This document shows, piece by piece, positions 34,391 through 45,387 of a stretch of DNA of 64,000 nt. A program made the translations under genes and the position numbers. Each line of letters begins with the position of its first letter. Within the stretch, counting starts at the first letter, position 1. The notes below the pieces were generated by a model, which was not told the DNA's origin, made no database searches, and saw only the letters and a list, made by a program, of their open reading frames with translations. Source of the DNA: Pogonophryne albipinna (Eukaryota; Chordata; Actinopteri; Perciformes; Artedidraconidae); contig CM053260.1 in NCBI GenBank assembly GCA_028583405.1, positions 19,111,401-19,175,400 of the forward strand, in the 5' to 3' direction.

Positions 34391-35904
34391 GATAAAACAC
34401 AAGAATAAAATACTGAAGCACTATGGGTTAGTTGCCTTCAGTTCATCACCGTTCTTTGGTTGTTTTCCAAATGTTTCTGGTGCACTGGAATATCGATGCA
34501 GAGTGTTTGTTAGTGAATGTCAGTGTGTGTGCCAGGCATAGTAGCGTGAGTGTTTACGTAAGCGTGTGTGTGAGCTGAAACAGTCTTCATTAGCCTGACG
34601 AAAAAGTGCCGCACAACAATCAGCCATTAATTAAGTGTCAGAAGCATTTAACGGTCAGACAAGCTGGTGGCCGATTCCCATGCCAGACACTAATAACATC
34701 TACAATCTGCCGGAGAGGAAGCTCTGCTTACACGGACGTGCCGGAAGAAAGTCCACATTTTTCAAGAAAATTACTAAATACATTCAGCAAAATACACAGC
34801 CGTAATAGCTGGGCTTCCATTGAACATTAATTAAGTTAAGGCTCGTGAACCCCATTTTAATAAGAAGCAGTATGCTACTTGTAACTGTGGCGTATCTCCC
34901 TGGAGAAAAATCATCACTTGAATAAATACATTTATGTACATTGGACCTGCTGTCTGTATGGTAAAATAAGAAAGGCATTCTGCAGTTGTGATGGCAGGTG
35001 TGTAATTAACAGTTTTACCACAATAACCAGGGATTCTGTGGGTATTGAGTGCAAGTATTTTTGCATTTGCTTTGGCTTCCCTTAATAAATATGTGGTGCA
35101 TTTTTAGCAAAAAAAACACATTTCAAGTTCAAAGGTTTTACTATAGCTGGAGTTTTATAGATAACCAAAAGAACCTGCAGCAAAGGCTCAAACAAATACA
35201 TAATAATGGCATTAGGTTTAACACGCTTGAAGAAGAAATCGCAAACCAAAGACTATTTTGTTAAAAGGCTTTATAGAAGACTTGATTTTCTTTAAAAAAA
35301 TATATATATAAGGAGTAGAAAAAAAGGAAGGTCTGGATTGAAGAAAGAAGCAAGATACATCATAAAGACGTTATGGAAATGGTTTGTCACTGAGGAGCAG
35401 AGGTTGCCAAAAGCAAATATTTTCCATCATTTTAACAATGGCAGAAAAATCTGAAGGCTGTCTGTTACTTTGACGTAATAGAGCACTGAGGGCAAATCTA
35501 TAACTTAGCCTTGGACACTACGGGTCAAAGAGGGCAGAAGCTGTGCCACTGGTGCAGTATGAGCACATGCTGCAAGATTTATTCTGGAGGTTCTCTGTCA
35601 TATTCAGAGAATATTGTTTAGCTTTCAACACTTCTGTCTGAGAAAAGACGAGTTTTTCCAATCTCCAGTGCAACAGAGCTAGAGCAAACCTCTGAAGGAA
35701 TCTACCTTAGTTCATTTCTTGTAAATGGTTTGATTACATTTCATTGGTTATTTGTATATAATTGCAATGTTCATACTTGCCTGTTGCAATGACCACAGTT
35801 ATGTATTGGTCACTGTGACTGTTAATTCGAACAAAAATAAAATGTGCTTGAAGGGCTGTTGATATATACTGTATATATATATATATATATATACACAAAA
35901 CCTA
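34391..35904. other. non-coding stretch with a TA microsatellite
   Basis: No gene is recognised. A (TA)n tract lies at 35862-35894, immediately left of the 388-bp tandem duplication. Confidence 0.45.
35862..35894. repeat. (TA)n microsatellite
   Basis: ATATATAC then GTATATATATAT run directly preceding the tandem duplication. Confidence 0.9.
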
Positions 35905-36678
35905 CAACATATCATTGAAAAATGATGTTTGGAAGGTTAAGAAAATATACTCACATATTGTATACAGTTTTGTTTGCAGTTCAGTTTAAGGTGTCCACTC
36001 ATATGATTTCAAAAGATAGCGGTGAGTCACTACATGAGGGAGAGCGGATATCAGTAAACAAAAATGTATCTTAAAATGACTGCAAACTCACAAAACTGGA
36101 AAGCAGTGGCAAAGTCTACAAGGCATTGACAACCCTAACCTTTTCAAGGCTCTATCAAACACCTATATGGATGACATTTACAGTAAGAAATACTGAGCGT
36201 CTGGGGGACTTGGTGAGCATAAGGCTTCCATTATCTGCCTTCCAATATCATGTAGCACAAGTCATTCACTGCAATAGTCTTTTCATATGATTCAACATAT
36301 CATTGAAAAATGATGTTTGGAAGGTTAAGAAAATATACTCACATATTGTATACAGTTTTGTTTGCAGTTCAGTTTAAGGTGTCCACTCATATGATTTCAA
36401 AAGATAGCGGTGAGTCACTACATGAGGGAGAGCGGATATCAGTAAACAAAAATGTATCTTAAAATGACTGCAAACTCACAAAACTGGAAAGCAGTGGCAA
36501 AGTCTACAAGGCATTGACAACCCTAACCTTTTCAAGGCTCTATCAAACACCTATATGGATGACATTTACAGTAAGAAATACTGAGCGTCTGGGGGACTTG
36601 GTGAGCATAAGGCTTCCATTATCTGCCTTCCAATATCATGTAGCACAAGTCATTCACTGCAATAGTCTTTTCATATGA
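35905..36678. repeat. 388-bp direct tandem duplication, two copies
   Basis: 35905-36292 is repeated at 36293-36678. Both copies start CAACATATCATTGAAAAATG and end TCATATGA, and reading them side by side I see no differences. Such identity means a very recent duplication or an assembly artefact that joined two haplotypes. The unit contains no recognised gene or transposon terminus. Confidence 0.93.
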
Positions 36679-37923
36679 CGGACATTTTGACATTTGTACC
36701 TATTTCTTCCAAGTGGTTTTCAGTGACGAAGAACAGTGTGCTGATGTACATTTAAGACTTAGTATAATGTAAGGCTTAGGGAGCTTTCATGACAGCACAA
36801 CATGGTAATATCCCACACCTACCCTAAAAATGCAAAATAATTTAATGTTACTATATATGTTTTCCTCAAGCCCAACATCATGAACACTTTCAAGCTGATA
36901 GTAAAACGAAACCTCAATTTAAAAGCTTACAACAATTTCTGAAAAAGAGACAGAAAGAGAAGAGAGAAAACTGGCTAGCATGCAAGCCTTAAGGGGCATC
37001 AGCCTCCTTGTTTTAACAGCTGAAGAAAGACCATGTGCATACATACATTTATTCATTCATCCATACAAAATAAAATGCATTCATACAGTAACATGCACAG
37101 TCTACAGAGCAGTCAAGGTAGTTAGACCAGAAACATCTAGAATCAGAAGAGCTGTAAATGATATCAAAGCTTGAAGGAGATGCATTTCAGGCACTATTCT
37201 ATCTTTAAACAATGTTTTGCAGTATGTTTTGAATGCATTTTTAAAAACCCGATTTGTAATGTGGCTGACAGCAGCTTGAAACCATGTTGACATTTAAACT
37301 GTTCAAGGCAGCCTCCAGCCCCTGACCTCCTGCCAGGGCTCACATACTTCACATCATACTAAGGCAATTTATTTACCAGGGCCCTCATTTCACTAATTAC
37401 CCCTCCTCGACTCCTCGACTCCTCGAATCCTCGGTCCTCCGGTAGTGACCAGGAAATGAATTTCAGCGCGCCATGTTGAAGGACATCTCATTTCTCTAAA
37501 TGCACTTCGAGGACCGAGGATCGAGCATCAAGGAGGCTCTCTGGAGGAGCTATAATCGAGGATACACTGATGGGTCCTCCACGGTCTTCCACGGCTCCTC
37601 CGTGGATGCATTTCCGGCAACAGAGATGTTTCAAAGAGTCGTGAAGCACGGCCGGACTTATCTCAGCCAATGACAGCTCTGCATGCATCCCCTGGATATT
37701 ATTTTATTAACTGCTTTCATCACGACGCGATGTTTACAGTGAGAACAGCTGTGAGGTCCGTGCAGAAAGCAGAGCAGTGTGTATAATATATATCACTCAG
37801 GCCTCATTACTCTCTTTATTTGCTTTAGTTTAGTAGATATCTACAAACAAAGAGTCGATATTTGTCTAAAACCATTAAGTGCTTCACATAATAAAATACA
37901 CAATGGCTGTATCCTGATATACA
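36679..37923. other. non-coding stretch with a CTCCTCGA-rich inverted-repeat cluster
   Basis: The left part holds nothing recognised. At 37402-37440 the octamer CTCCTCGA is tandemly repeated. The arm ATCCTCGGTCCTC (37427-37439) is repeated inverted as GAGGACCGAGGAT (37509-37521), followed by further CCTCCACGG/CCTCCGTGG pairs to about 37606. This looks like a GC-richer MITE or structured repeat of unknown family. Confidence 0.5.
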
Positions 37924-38208
37924 CACTGAACAAAAATATAAATGTAACACTTTTGTTTTTGCTCCCATTTTTCATGAGATGAACTCAAAGATCTAAAACA
38001 TTTTCTATATACACAAAATAACCATTTCTCTCAAATATTGTTCACAAATCTGAAAAAATCTGTGATAGTGAGCACTTCTCCTTTGCCGAGATAATCCATC
38101 CCACCTCACAGGTGTGGCATATCAAGATGCTGATTAGACAGCATGATTATTGCACAGGTGTGCCTTAGGCTGGCCACAATAAAAGGCCACTCTGAAACGT
38201 GCAGTTTT
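37924..38208 (+). repeat. left terminal inverted repeat of Tc1-like element
   Basis: Matches the reverse complement of 39272-39549 with few differences. The inner end is at GTGCAGTTTT. Confidence 0.93.
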
Positions 38209-38221
38209 ATCACCCAGCACA

Positions 38222-39234
38222 ATGCCACAGATGTCGCAAGTTTTGAGGGAGCGTGCAATTGGCATGCTGACAGCAGGAATGTCCACCAGAGCTGTTGCCC
38301 GTGAATTGAATGTTCATTTCTCTACCATAAGCCGTCTCCAAAGGCGTTTCAGAGAATTTGGCAGTACATCCAACCGGCCTCACAACCGCAGACCACGTGT
38401 AACCACACCAGCCCAGGACCTCCACATCCAGCATGTTCACCTCCAAGATCGTCTGAGACCAGCCACTCGGACAGCTGCTGCAACAATCGGTTTGCATAAC
38501 CAAATAATTTCTGCACAAACTGTCAGAAACCGTCTCAGGGAAGCTCATCTGCATGCTCGTCGTCCTCATCGGGGTCTCGACCTGACTCCGGTTCGTCGTC
38601 GTAACCGACTTGAGTGGGCAAATGCTCACATTCGATGGCGTCTGGCACGTTGGAGAGGTGTTCTCTTCACGGATGAATCCCGGTTTTCACTGTTCAGGGC
38701 AGATGGCAGACAGCGTGTGTGGCGTCGTGTGGGTGAGCGGTTTTCTGATGTCAATGTTGTGAATCGAGTGGCCCATGGTGGTGGTGGGGTTATGGTATGG
38801 GCAGGCGTATGGTATGGACGACGAACACAGGTGCATTTTATTGATGGCATTGTGAATGCACAGAGATACCTGACGAGATCCTGAGGCCCATTGTTGTGCC
38901 ATTCATCCACGACCATCACCTCATGTTGCAGCATGATAATGCACGGCCCCATGTTGCAAGGATCTGTACACAATTCCTGGAGGCTGAAAACATCCCAGTT
39001 CTTGCATGGCCAGCATACTCACCGGATATGTCACCCATTGAGCATGTTTGGGATGCTCTGGATCGGCGTATACGACAGCATGTTCCAGTTCCTGCCAATA
39101 TCCAGCAACTTCGCACAGCCATTGAAGAGGAGTGGACCAACATTCCACAGGCCACAATCAACAACCTGATCAACTCTATGCGAAGGAGATGTGTTGCACT
39201 GCGTGATGCAAATGGTGGTCACACCAGATACTGA
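38222..39234 (+). pseudogene. Tc1-family transposase, disrupted by a 1-nt deletion
   Basis: The transposase cuts and pastes the surrounding element at TA sites. The frame from ATG 38222 begins with a paired-like helix-turn-helix (residues about 5-45, MSTRAVARELNVHFSTISRL) and a basic GRPR-like linker (NRPHNRRPRV). The first catalytic Asp is in FTDESRFSL, at about residue 151. The frame ends early at RYLTRS (stop 38882) because one base appears missing near 38869-38872. The downstream part resumes in another frame from about 38872 to 39234. It carries the second Asp (QHDNARPH) and, 34 residues later, the Glu in SPDMSPIEHVWD. This DD34E spacing is the Tc1 signature. All three catalytic residues are therefore present, but the protein is interrupted. 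Antisense frames over this region are shadows. Confidence 0.93.
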
Positions 39235-39271
39235 CTGGTTTTCGGACCCCCCCAGACCCCCCCAATAAAGC

Positions 39272-39549
39272 AAAACTGCACGTTTCAGAGTGGCCTTTTA
39301 TTGTGGCCAGCCTAAGGCACACCTGTGCAATAATCATGCTGTCTAATCAGCATCTTGATATGCCACACCTGTGAGGTGGGATGGATTATCTCGGCAAAGG
39401 AGAAGTGCTCACTATCACAGATTTTTTCAGATTTGTGAACAATATTTGAGAGAAATGGTTATTTTGTGTAAATGTTTTAGATCTTTGAGTTCATCTCATG
39501 AAAAATGGGAGCAAAAACAAAAGTGTTGCATTTATATTTTTGTTCAGTG
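39272..39549 (-). repeat. right terminal inverted repeat of Tc1-like element
   Basis: Inverse of the left arm. The outer end GTTCAGTG is followed by the TA target dinucleotide. Confidence 0.93.
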
Positions 39550-39902
39550 TACTTTACAACCATCATGGCCCCTGGTAGACGCACCACACATATAACAACA
39601 GACTATAACACATGTGTTGGGTGCTATCTCTTAATTAGACTATTCAACTACTGTAAACACACAGAGCCGGCCCGACCCATTAAGCGACATAAGCGGCCGC
39701 TTAGGGTCCCGCAGCCACTAAGGGCCCTCTGGCAAAAAAAAAGAAAAAAATGAATTATTTTTTTTTCTCAGTACAAAACAACCGTCGCCGTGATAAGTAT
39801 GTTTAATTAATGTTGTTAATATGCCTAGATTGCCTACTCTCAAAGTCATGTATTATATGATTGAGTCAATCATATAATACATTAACCGTGCTTTATTTTG
39901 GC

Positions 39903-40753
39903 AGTCTGGCAATGTTCAAAACAACCGATAAAGCCAGAAATCTAGGTGTAGTCATGACTCTGACCTGAGTTTCAACAGTCACATTAAAACAGTTACTAAA
40001 TCAGCCTACTATCACCTAAAGAATATATCTAGGATTAAAAGACTAATGTCACAGCAGGATTTGGAAAAACTTGTCCATGCTTTTATCTTCAGTAGACTCG
40101 ACTACTGCAATGGTGTCTTCACAGGTCTCACTAAAAAATCTATTAGAAAGCTGCAGCTGATTCAGAACGCCGCTGCTCGAGTCCTCACTAACACTAAGAA
40201 AGTGGATCACAATCACTCCTGTTCTGAAGTCTTTACACTGGCTTCCTCTGTGTCAAAGAATAGATTTCAAAATACTGCTGCTGGTTTATAAAGCACTGAA
40301 TGGTTTAGGCCCAAAATACATTTCTGACCTCCTGCTAAATTATGAACCATCCAGATCTCTCAGGTCTTCAGGGACTGGTCAGCTTTCTGTCCCCAGAGTC
40401 AGAAACTAAACATGGTAAAGCAGCGTTCAGTTATTATGCTCCAATATCTGGAACAAACTCCAGAAACCTGCAGGTCCGCTGCAACTCTGACTACTTTTAA
40501 ATCCAGGCTGAAGACCTTTTATTTTTGTCGCTGCTTTTAATTGAACTATTCATATCTTAGACTGCACTGTAACTTTTATCACTGTAACTTTTATCCATGT
40601 ATTTTTTCTTTTAATGTTTATTTTATTATCTTTTCTTTTTAATGACTGATTTTAAATGCCATTTTCTTAATGTCTTTCATTTTTTGTAAAGCACTTTGAA
40701 TTGCCTTGTGTTGAAAAGTGCTATATAAAATAAACTTGCCTTGCCTTGCCTTG
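39903..40753 (+). mobile_element. 5'-truncated L2-clade LINE, plus orientation
   Basis: The copy begins within the reverse-transcriptase ORF just after the palm (FKTTDKARNLGV). It continues through SRLDYCNGVFTGL, a frame-broken LHWLP-like region and the C-terminus FKSRLKTF, then a 3' UTR ending in a CTTGC pentamer tail (40734-40755). Several frameshifts make it non-coding. The inverted copy at 41489-42715 is its close relative. Confidence 0.9.
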
Positions 40754-40873
40754 CCTTTACCTGAACCTCATCATGAGAGGACGGCAGGATTGTAATTTCC
40801 CGTGTTCAGTGAATGCAACAGAGGCAAGACACCAGACCAACCAGAGAGTTGAATGGAAATAAACATCTGTCTT

Positions 40874-41005
40874 ATTGGCTGGACAGGTACCTATCCTGTG
40901 AGCTGTGACAATGTATAAAATAAACTGTCAGTCGGACAGACGACAATTCTCAAGTGGTGGCTCACACAACAACCCCAGAGCCACCACTTGAGCCAGGAGA
41001 ACAAG
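40874..41005 (+). promoter_or_regulatory. promoter-like block: CCAAT (inverted), TATA box, hairpin leader and splice donor
   Basis: An ATTGG box at about 40874 is followed 40 bp later by TATAAAA at 40914-40920. About 30 bp downstream of this, around the expected start site, a perfect 15-bp inverted repeat occurs: CTCAAGTGGTGGCTC 40949-40963 and GAGCCACCACTTGAG 40978-40992, with a 14-nt loop. The block ends AACAAG|GTATGT at 41005, a good splice donor. This looks like the promoter and first non-coding exon of a transcript, possibly the lost hAT transposase. It is inference without expression data. Confidence 0.4.
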
Positions 41006-41488
41006 GTATGTAAATGTCTGTAAACTTCCAAGTTATGCGAACATAGCATAAATTACAGCTACGTTGACGTTACTTTGAATCGCGGTGGTAAGCTAAACCG
41101 TTAGCAAATAGCTATAGCTAGCCAGATATATTAAATAAACACTTTGTCATACAATCTAAATGTTGTGTTTTTTAGCGTTACCTGGTGATTTCAAAGAAAG
41201 CTCTCTGGAAAATGTTGACTTACTGTCAGTGTTCGACATGAAGCTAGAAGCTACCTTACATTACACAGTTGATCCGGAGTCCTGTCAGTTAAAGTGTTTC
41301 ATAGTTAGCTTAGCTAAGCATCAACCTAGCACTGAAATATATGGATGTTATGTGACAGTATTTCTGAGAAAAAGTCAGCTGAAATGGTGGCATAGTTGCC
41401 ACTGCTTTACGTGTCAACAGCATGTTTGAACGTATTTGCAGCAGTAAATGTGGGCTGTTTGGCCACTGATGTTGCCATAACAACAAGG

Positions 41489-42715
41489 CAAGGCAAGGCA
41501 AGGCAAGTTTATTTATATAGCACTTTTCAACACAAGGCAATTCAAAGTGCTTTACAAAAAATGAAAGACATTTAAGAAAATGGCATTTAAAATCAGTCAT
41601 TAAAAAGAAAAGAAAATAAAATAAACATTAAAAGAAAAAAAAAATACATGAATAAAAGTTACAGTGTAGTCTAAGATGTGAATAGTTCAATTAAAAGCAG
41701 CGACAAAAAGAAAAGTCTTCAGCCTGGATTTAAAAGTAGTCAGAGTTGCAGCGGACCTGCAGGTTTCTGGGAGTTTGTTACAGATATTTGGAGCATAATA
41801 ACTAAACGCTGCCTCTCCATGTCTAGTTCTGACTCTGGGGACAGAAAGCTGACCAGTCCCTGAAGACCTGAGAGATCTGGATGGTTTCATAATTTAGCAG
41901 GAGGTCAGAAATGTATTTTGGGCCTAAACCATTCAGTGCTTTATAAACCAGCAGCAGTATTTTGAAATCTATTCTTTGACACACAGGAAGCCAGTGTAAA
42001 GACTTCAGAACAGGAGTGATGTGATCCACTTTCTTAGTGTTAGTGAGGACTCGAGCAGCGGCGTTCTGAATCAGCTGCAGCTTTCTAATAGATTTTTAGT
42101 GAGACCTGTGAAGACACCATTACAGTAGTCGAGTCTACTGAAGATAAAAGCATGGACAAGTTTTTCCAAATCCTGCTGTGACATTAGTCTTTTAACCCTA
42201 GATATATTCTTTAGGTGATAGTAGGCTGATTTAGTAACTGTTTTAATATGACTGTTGAAACTCAGGTCAGAGTCCATGACTACACCTAGATTTCTGGCTT
42301 TATCTGTTGTTTTGAACATTGCAGACTGAAGCTCAGCGCTAACTTTTAAACGTTCTGCCTTGGCTCCAAAAACCATTACCTCAGTTTTATCTTTGTTTAA
42401 TTGGAGAAAGTTCTGACACATCCAGTCATTGATTTGTTCAATGCACTTACTCAGTGTTTGAATTTGAGCATAGTCTCCTGGTGAAATTGTTACATAAATT
42501 TGTGTGTCATCCGCATAGCTATGGTAACTTATTTTGTTGTTCTTCATTATCTGAGCCAGTGGTAGCATGTAGACGTTAAAGAGAAGAGGCCCCAAGATGG
42601 AGCCTTGAGGTACCCCACATGTCATATTTGTCAACTCAGATGTGTATTTACCTATAGAAACAAAGTTGTTTCTGTCCTTTAAGTAGGATTCAAACCAACA
42701 CCTGAATTTAAATGT
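41489..42715 (-). mobile_element. 5'-truncated L2-clade LINE, minus orientation
   Basis: The minus strand encodes most of the palm and all of the C-terminal part of an L2/CR1-type reverse transcriptase. It reads FESYLKDRNNFVSIG, then CGVPQGSILGPLLFN, YADDTQIYV with the catalytic Asp pair, NDWMCQNFLQLN, ARNLGVVMDSDLSF, SRLDYCNGVFTGLTKN, KSLHWLPVCQRIDFK and SRLKTFLF. A frame break follows GLTKN. The 3' end is the CAAGG pentamer tail at 41489-41507. The first 5' part (endonuclease and fingers) is missing, as usual for dead-on-arrival LINEs. Confidence 0.93.
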
Positions 42716-43082
42716 GCAACCTCTTTTTGTTACAGATTTTTTGCATGAAATTATAATTCTTCTGAATGATATTCTTATTGACAGCTAGTTTCTATGTGAA
42801 CATTATGAGATGGACAGCCAGAGAGAATAAATGAAAAATAGTTATGAAATACTATATGACAAAACAAGAATACAGTTTAAAAGGGGAGTGATTGTAAATA
42901 TCCATAAAGAAAAATCTGTTTACAGTTCTGTTTCATATGGGTGTTGAGAGATCTGTGTGCTTATGCTAACATCATAAGACAAAAGTTGGTTCCGTGTTGT
43001 GTGTTGTGAGAACGCGCTAGAGTGAGGGGGGCCCCCAAGCCAAAGCTCGCTTAGGGCCCCCAAAAGTCTAGGGCCGGCCCTG

Positions 43083-44366
43083 GTAACACAATGTACAATA
43101 ACTGTGCATTCTATCATTTATTTTCACTACTGTTACCTGGCTGCTATCACAGCACTTCAACGTGCTATACTTATTATTATTTATTTATTTTTAAATACTG
43201 TTACTGTACTTATTGTTGTCCACCTGGATGGGTAATTTTGTAATTTGTGTAAATTCGATCTCTGATGTTTTATGCATGCCTCTTAATTAATATTTTGCCT
43301 CTTTGCTGTTTCTGAAAAAATGTACATTTAACTAACAAAGGTATTCTAATTCGGAATTCTCTCATGACTGTATGCTAAATATACATTTACATCCAGCAGC
43401 CTGTTAGCTTAGCTTAGCTTAGAATTATGACTGGAATTAGCTAGTTGGCTCTGTCCAAAGTTAAAGAAATCTGCCCACTAATTCCTCTACAGCTCAGTCA
43501 TTAACATATCTCTTTTGTTTGTTGGATCAATGCAAAGAATGTCATGCAAAAATGTAAATGTGAGTAACTTTGCCTTAGCCTGGTGCTGTCACTTCCTGGA
43601 GACTTTTCCCCCACTGACAAGGTAACCAACAACAAGCTCCATTGACAGATATACCATACAGACATGAGAGTTGTATATCTCTCTCCTTTAAGGGTAGGTT
43701 TGATTCGACAACATTACAGGAACAAATATTCCACTAGCCTCTATTTGCCACTCATTTGTATGTTTGTTTTTTAAATAAACATGCTCTGTACTCATACCAG
43801 TAGGTGGTTGGAGATCTCAAATTTCATACTTTGAAGTGGCCTGGTTTGAGCTCTTATCTAGTGTAATTTGAGGACATAAATCTGGCAAGCTACGTTATTC
43901 ATTTACCACATTACTACTGAGAGAACAGTACAGTACATTAAGAAGTAAGTTATTATATATGGAGTAAAAGAAGACTGTGGTAGTAAAACTAAATTGTCTA
44001 AAAGTTCAAGGCTTGTCTCATCTCTCCAATATTTTTGACAGAAACTGGGAGAAACAATGGCAGAGACTGAAAAAACCTTCCTCTCTCCAAGGAAACTGAA
44101 CAAAAAACGATACAGCTTGCTGTGTGACTTCATCATTGGGCATAAATAATGCTCAACATTGGTCTTAACGAAAACACCTGATCTGTTGCATGCATCTGAT
44201 CACAACAGAAGAATCTGAAATGAAATGTAGAGCCAAAGATTAATCTGTGCTTTTGACCTTAGATAACACTATACTTGTTTGCACTTGGAGGAGAATGTTT
44301 TCCTTTTACTCATGTCTTAACACGTTATCAAACACAAACGGCACAAATGAAAGAAGGCATGCTCAC
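43083..44366. other. non-coding stretch; expected intron of the KIAA1671-like gene
   Basis: The stretch lies just downstream (minus strand) of a splice donor at 44361-44366. No further exon of that gene was recognised in the window. Confidence 0.5.
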
Positions 44367-45387
44367 CTCTTGGAGCGAGATCTTGGAGCAACCTGAGGCT
44401 TCTTCTCAGTCTTTGGATCCTCGGGGGGTGTTTCCTTTGCCCAGATTTTCATTCTCTCCCTTATACCCTTCACACTTCCTGCACCGTTTATAATTTCCGG
44501 CTCCTCTCTCTTTGTCACGATCTCTGGCTTCGATGAGGAGTCAAACAGGAGGCTGATTCTGCGTTTTATGCTTCCCCCTCCGCTGTTTACCCCCAGCAGC
44601 GCTCCATCATCGCCCTCCTTGTTGGACGGCTCTGATGTCGGCTGGCTCGGCTCTGGGTCTGAAGGCTCTGGCTTGTCTGCATCATCTTTGGTGTCGGTTG
44701 TTGTGATGGTAACAGCTGGCTGGGGGGACAGACATGGGCCACCTGACTCAAACTTGGAGGTGAGCTTCATGGACAGACGCTTCCTGCTGCCGCCCCATCC
44801 ATACGCTGGATTGTCTGTAGAGGAAACGTCACTGCCTGATTCTTCGAGGTTTTGTACGACAGAAGTCTGCGATTCATCTTCTTTCTTATTTTCTTCTTTC
44901 TGTACTGGTTTAGTTACAATTTCCGTGGATGCTTTGTGGTTTGCTTGGATGACATCATCTTTCTGGATTGGCGGAGGCTTGGGTGTCACTTTGGGTGGAG
45001 CAGGAATCAGGTTTTACCACGCTGGAATCAAGAGTATCCTCTCCACTTGCTATCCCTTCTTTGGTTGACTTTGGTGGATCTGTCGGTAAGACACTTACGT
45101 CTGTCTTGGGTTTGGAAGCAGAGGTGGGGGTTTGTTGAGGGGGTTTCGGTGCGGGTGCTGTCACTGAAGGTTTGGGGAGACCTGCAGCTCCTGATTTGAC
45201 CGTCTGCTGTGTGGTTTTCGTCGAGTTTGAAGTGACCGTCTTTGGGGCATGGATGGAGCGGATGGTGGTGTTCTTCTGCAGAGAGAAGGGCTTGGGAGTG
45301 AGTCGAGGTTTGGGGGCCAGAAATGGTTTGGGGTTAGAGGTGCCGTCAGTCTGGGAAACCTCAAAGGAGCTCTCCATAGCTGAGTCG
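44367..45387 (-). CDS. KIAA1671-like protein, first coding exon (coding from 45377), with frame break
   Basis: This is the first coding exon of a large low-complexity protein. The minus strand has a CCTTCTTTCAG acceptor, the start codon ten bases in (45377), and a GTGAGC donor at 44361-44366. The N-terminal part is Pro/Lys/Thr-rich (PKPFLAPKPRLTPKPFSL). Farther on are SRKRLSMKLTSKFESGG, SIKRRISLLFDSSSKPE and a SVKGIRERMKIWAKETP segment. These resemble the repeated RPLSMDLTARFE-like and SVQERIRGW-like motifs that I recall from human KIAA1671, a TNKS1BP1-related protein of uncertain function. The two halves are in different frames: frame A runs 45377 to about 45010 and frame B from about 45014 to 44367. 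An extra base near 45001-45018 accounts for this. It may be a sequencing error or a real lesion. The downstream exons were not found. Confidence 0.7.

Larger units (their letters stand above)
37924..39549 (+). mobile_element. Tc1-like (Tc1/mariner) transposon with ~280-bp terminal inverted repeats
   Basis: The outer ends are CACTGAACAAAAATATAAATG and its near-exact inverse, with TA at the right border (39550-39551) and TA two bases outside the left border. The inverted arms 37924-38208 and 39272-39549 differ at only a few positions. Between them is a single transposase frame (38222-39234) broken by one frameshift. High arm identity and an almost intact ORF point to a young copy. Confidence 0.95.
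39662..43082. mobile_element. hAT-type shell carrying two opposed L2 LINE copies
   Basis: The left end CAGAGCCGGCCC and right end GGGCCGGCCCTG are inverted. Behind them are matching TTAGGG(T/C)CCC / GCTTAGGGCCCCC blocks. The flanking 8-mers TAAACACA and GTAACACA agree at 6 of 8 positions, compatible with an aged hAT duplication. No transposase frame is left. The interior consists of an L2 copy in plus orientation, a unique spacer of about 730 bp with promoter-like signals, and a second L2 copy in minus orientation. Confidence 0.72.

Noticed and set aside
35905..36678. Direct repeats considered as a CRISPR-like array
   Set aside because: Only two 388-bp units with no spacer, in a vertebrate genome; a simple tandem duplication.
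38210..39273. Antisense frames across the Tc1 transposase
   Set aside because: They are shadows of the plus-strand transposase, which has all family motifs.
44568..45199. Plus-strand frames of 115-166 codons opposite the KIAA1671-like exon
   Set aside because: The minus strand has correct splice signals and family-like motifs; the plus frames are its complement.
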